Assembly (NCBI GenBank): GCA_024698145.1
Contig: JAILRO010000039.1
Coordinates: 1 to 64,000 of the forward strand
Reading direction: 5' to 3'
Length of the DNA stretch: 64,000 bases
DNA from: Lachnospiraceae bacterium
GTDB lineage: Bacteria > Bacillota > Clostridia > Lachnospirales > Lachnospiraceae
Shown here: piece after piece, positions 61,889 to 64,000 of the stretch
Position numbering within the stretch: the stretch's first letter is position 1
How the letters are laid out: each line of letters begins with the position of its first letter
Translations under genes and position numbers: made by a program
The notes under the pieces: model-generated
Database searches by the model: none
Seen by the model: the letters and a program-made list of their open reading frames with translations, nothing else
What the model was told of the DNA's origin: nothing

Positions 61889-62488
61889 ATGAATATTGTT
61901 TGCCTTGATATGGAAGGTGTATTGGTACCGGAGATTTGGATTGCTTTTGCAGAGGAGACAGGTATTCCCGAGCTTAAGAGAACAACAAGAGACGAACCCG
62001 ATTACGATAAGCTCATGAATTACAGAATTAATATCTTAAAAGAGCATGGTCTTGGACTTAAAGAGATTCAGGAGACTATCGCTAAGATTGATCCGATGCC
62101 GGGTGCAAAGGAGTTCCTTGATGAGCTTCGTTCCATAACACAGGTAATCATTTTAAGTGATACATTCGAGCAGTTTGCTACACCGCTTATGAAGAAGCTT
62201 GGCTGGCCTACAATATTCTGTAACACACTTGAAGTTGCAGATAATGGCGAGATAACAGGATTTAAGATGCGTTGTCCTAAGTCAAAGTTAACTACAGTTA
62301 AGGCTTTACAGTCAATCGGTTACGATACAATCGCAAGCGGAGACAGCCACAATGATTTGGGTATGATTGAGGCAAGTAAGGCAGGCTTCCTCTTTAAGAG
62401 TACAGATGCAATCAAGGCTGAGTATCCTCAGTATCCTGCATTTGAGGAGTACGATGAGCTTCTTGATGCAATTAAGAAGGCGCTTTAA
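61889..62488 (+). CDS. thrH: ThrH-type phosphoserine phosphatase / homoserine phosphotransferase
   Basis: A 199-residue HAD enzyme. The first motif LDMEGVLVPEIW has Asp7 and Glu9, the DxE form that sets ThrH apart from SerB. IDPMPGAKEFLDELR, VIILSDTFEQF (motif II), and ASGDSHNDLGMIEASKAG (motif III/IV) complete the family pattern. In Pseudomonas ThrH dephosphorylates phosphoserine and can pass the phosphate to homoserine. It could therefore serve serine or threonine synthesis; the transsulfuration genes next door use related amino acids. CGGAGGA precedes ATG 61889. Confidence 0.93.
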   Translation: MNIVCLDMEGVLVPEIWIAFAEETGIPELKRTTRDEPDYDKLMNYRINILKEHGLGLKEIQETIAKIDPMPGAKEFLDELRSITQVIILSDTFEQFATPLMKKLGWPTIFCNTLEVADNGEITGFKMRCPKSKLTTVKALQSIGYDTIASGDSHNDLGMIEASKAGFLFKSTDAIKAEYPQYPAFEEYDELLDAIKKAL

Positions 62489-62518
62489 TTCTCAAAAGTT
62501 AATAGAGTATCTTCTATG

Positions 62519-62552
62519 TAAGAGTGATTCTTGAAAAAGAGTCACTCTTTTT
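62519..62552 (+). terminator. Terminator after thrH
   Basis: AAGAGTGA and TCACTCTT pair, with a loop of 14 nt and a T-run. Confidence 0.85.
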
Positions 62553-62685
62553 TGCTATAGGTCATGACTATAGCAAGCCATAATCTATACATATTTTTCA
62601 ACAACTTACATGTATGATAATATATCTGTAAAACCTACCAAAATGATATGCGTATATTAATTAGGAAGAAAGGCAGGTATTTATT

Positions 62686-63828
62686 ATGAGTTATAAGATT
62701 GAAACACGATGTATGCACTTAGATGAGGACATTGTTCCCTGTGAGAAGACCGGAAGTATATCATTTCCAATATATCAGACGGCAACCTTCTGCCACGAGG
62801 GAGTTGGGAAAAGTACAGGTTATGACTACACAAGACTTCAGAATCCCACAAGGGAACGTTTGGAAAAGATAGTGGCAAAACTTGAAGGTGGAATTGATGC
62901 GCTTGCGTTTTCTTCGGGAATGGCAGCGATAACTACACTTATGGAACTCTTTAAGCCCGGAGATCATTTGATTGTAGAGAATGATTTGTATGGTGGAAGT
63001 GTAAGATTGTTTGACCATGTTAATAAGAAAAATGGTATTGAGTTTACAGGGCTTGATTTGTGGAAGGATAATGTTGAAGATTATATAAAGGAAAACACAA
63101 AAGCGGTTTTTGTTGAGACACCAACCAATCCGATGATGAATGTTACTGATATACAGGCGCTCGCGGATAAATTAAAAGATAAAGGAATATTACTTATTGT
63201 TGATAACACATTTCTGTCACCATATTTGCAAAATCCATTAAAGCTTGGTGCGGATATTGTTGTACATAGTGGAACAAAGTATCTGGGTGGACACAATGAT
63301 ACATTGGCAGGATTTATAATTGTTGATGATGACGAGGTAAGTGATAAACTCAGATTTTTGATAAAGACTACCGGTGCGGGACTTTCGCCTTTCGACAGTT
63401 GGTTGATTATGCGAGGCATTCAGACGTTGTCGGTACGAATGGAGAGAGCACAAAGTAATGCAGGGCTTCTTGCAGAGTGGCTTTCAAAACAACCGGGAAT
63501 AAAGAGAGTAATTTATCCGGGATTATCAATACACCCCGGACATGAAATAATGAAGAAACAGGCAAGAGGATTTGGTGCTATGCTTACATTCGAATGTGAA
63601 AGTAAAGAGCTTGCGTTAAAACTTCTTGAGGATACGAAGCTTATACAGTATGCGGAAAGTTTGGGCGGAACGGAAACGCTTATAACCTATCCGCTTACCC
63701 AGACACATGCCGACGTTCCGGAGGAGAAAAGACTTAAGAATGGAATTACGGATAAGGTTCTTCGTTTGTCGGTAGGATTAGAGGCGATAGAGGATTTGAT
63801 TGCTGATTTTGAACAGGCATTACAGTGA
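62686..63828 (+). CDS. Transsulfuration PLP enzyme (cystathionine gamma-synthase/lyase family)
   Basis: A 380-residue fold-type I PLP enzyme of the Cys/Met metabolism family. YDYTRLQNPTRERLE, FSSGMAAITTL, VETPTNPMMNV, VDNTFLSPYLQNPL and HSGTKYLGGHND with the PLP Lys (about 198) are all present, as is the C-terminal SLGGTETLITYP. The subfamily (gamma-synthase, gamma-lyase or O-acetylhomoserine sulfhydrylase-like) cannot be settled by eye, but pairing with a PatB-like lyase favours cystathionine synthesis and cleavage towards methionine. No S-box or T-box is seen in the 130-bp leader. AGAAAGGCAGG lies before ATG 62686. Confidence 0.9.
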   Translation: MSYKIETRCMHLDEDIVPCEKTGSISFPIYQTATFCHEGVGKSTGYDYTRLQNPTRERLEKIVAKLEGGIDALAFSSGMAAITTLMELFKPGDHLIVENDLYGGSVRLFDHVNKKNGIEFTGLDLWKDNVEDYIKENTKAVFVETPTNPMMNVTDIQALADKLKDKGILLIVDNTFLSPYLQNPLKLGADIVVHSGTKYLGGHNDTLAGFIIVDDDEVSDKLRFLIKTTGAGLSPFDSWLIMRGIQTLSVRMERAQSNAGLLAEWLSKQPGIKRVIYPGLSIHPGHEIMKKQARGFGAMLTFECESKELALKLLEDTKLIQYAESLGGTETLITYPLTQTHADVPEEKRLKNGITDKVLRLSVGLEAIEDLIADFEQALQ

Positions 63829-63843
63829 ATGTGAGGGAAGCTT

Positions 63844-64000
63844 ATGAGTGAAAAGAATTTGGATTTTGACACAGTCGTTAACAGACGTCATACCGACAGT
63901 TTGAAATATGACTTTGCAAAGAGAAGAGGACTTCCTGAAGACGTGCTTCCACTCTGGGTTGCAGACATGGATTTTAAGACTTCTTCATACGTGCAGGAGG
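63844..64000 (+). CDS. PatB/MalY-like cystathionine beta-lyase, 5' part only
   Basis: The first 52 codons of a gene cut by the window end. MSEKNLDFDTVVNRRHTDSL, KRRGLPEDVLPLWVADMDF is the start of the MalY/PatB aminotransferase-like C-S lyases, which release homocysteine from cystathionine. It begins 15 bp after the transsulfuration enzyme with AGGGAAG as ribosome site, so the two form an operon. Confidence 0.88.
   Translation, partial: MSEKNLDFDTVVNRRHTDSLKYDFAKRRGLPEDVLPLWVADMDFKTSSYVQE

Noticed and set aside
62555-62685. S-box or T-box leader for the transsulfuration operon
   Set aside because: The leader is short and AT-rich; the required conserved helices and T-box sequence are absent.

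Overview
The window looks like chromosomal DNA of a Gram-positive anaerobe of the Clostridia, most likely a Lachnospiraceae-type bacterium. This is inferred from gene content: BspA-like secreted leucine-rich proteins, DUF4317 and DUF815 proteins, a PdaA-type deacetylase, an OFA-family transporter, a ferredoxin-type aldo/keto reductase, AGGAGG ribosome sites, ATG/GTG/TTG starts and a moderately AT-rich base composition. There are no rRNA genes, CRISPR arrays or intact mobile elements.

Layout. 1-1.0 kb: eight tRNA genes in two runs that each begin with identical Asp and Val genes. 1.1-2.9 kb: pncA-pncB nicotinate salvage on the minus strand. 3.2-12.8 kb: a radical SAM protein translationally coupled to a secreted leucine-rich protein, a 1669-residue surface protein and a secreted GHL10 glycoside hydrolase. 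12.9-19.1 kb: aroD, a membrane-anchored alpha/beta hydrolase with Asp at the nucleophile position, a dGTPase-like HD protein, DUF4317 and a DUF815 ATPase. 19.3-24.8 kb: a CdaR-like regulator followed by ftsE-ftsX, an M23 peptidase with coiled coil and an S41 peptidase, i.e. a division and cell-wall remodelling block. 24.8-30.3 kb: guaA, followed by a visibly GC-richer surface-protein gene that looks acquired. 30.5-34.8 kb: a decayed mosaic pseudogene, a membrane diguanylate cyclase and a secreted protein with two complete nitrilase domains.

35.0-49.9 kb is the most striking part: an apparent operon of eight signalling genes, most overlapping by 4 bp and led by a near-consensus promoter. It opens with a receiver-HD-GYP protein and closes with a 7TM HD-GYP protein. 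Between them are two parallel three-gene blocks, each with a membrane hybrid histidine kinase, a second hybrid kinase carrying a C-terminal DegV (fatty-acid-binding) domain, and a small receiver protein (REC-HPt in one block, pseudo-REC-REC in the other). The HPt-like tail of the second-block kinase has lost its phospho-accepting His. The arrangement suggests a phosphorelay that couples membrane and lipid-ligand input to cyclic-di-GMP breakdown. The DegV-kinase fusions are the best candidate here for an undescribed system.

50-64 kb: bioY behind a BirA-type operator, a MATE exporter, an OFA transporter, a HAD phosphatase, an orphan BlaI-type repressor, two small Ala/Lys-rich proteins of unknown function, an Rpn-type nuclease, pdaA, dtd, a small unknown protein, an Fe-S aldo/keto reductase coupled to an Ldh2-type dehydrogenase, thrH, and a transsulfuration pair (a cystathionine gamma-synthase/lyase-like enzyme and the start of a PatB/MalY-like lyase cut by the window end). 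All calls come from reading the sequence; no database search was run.
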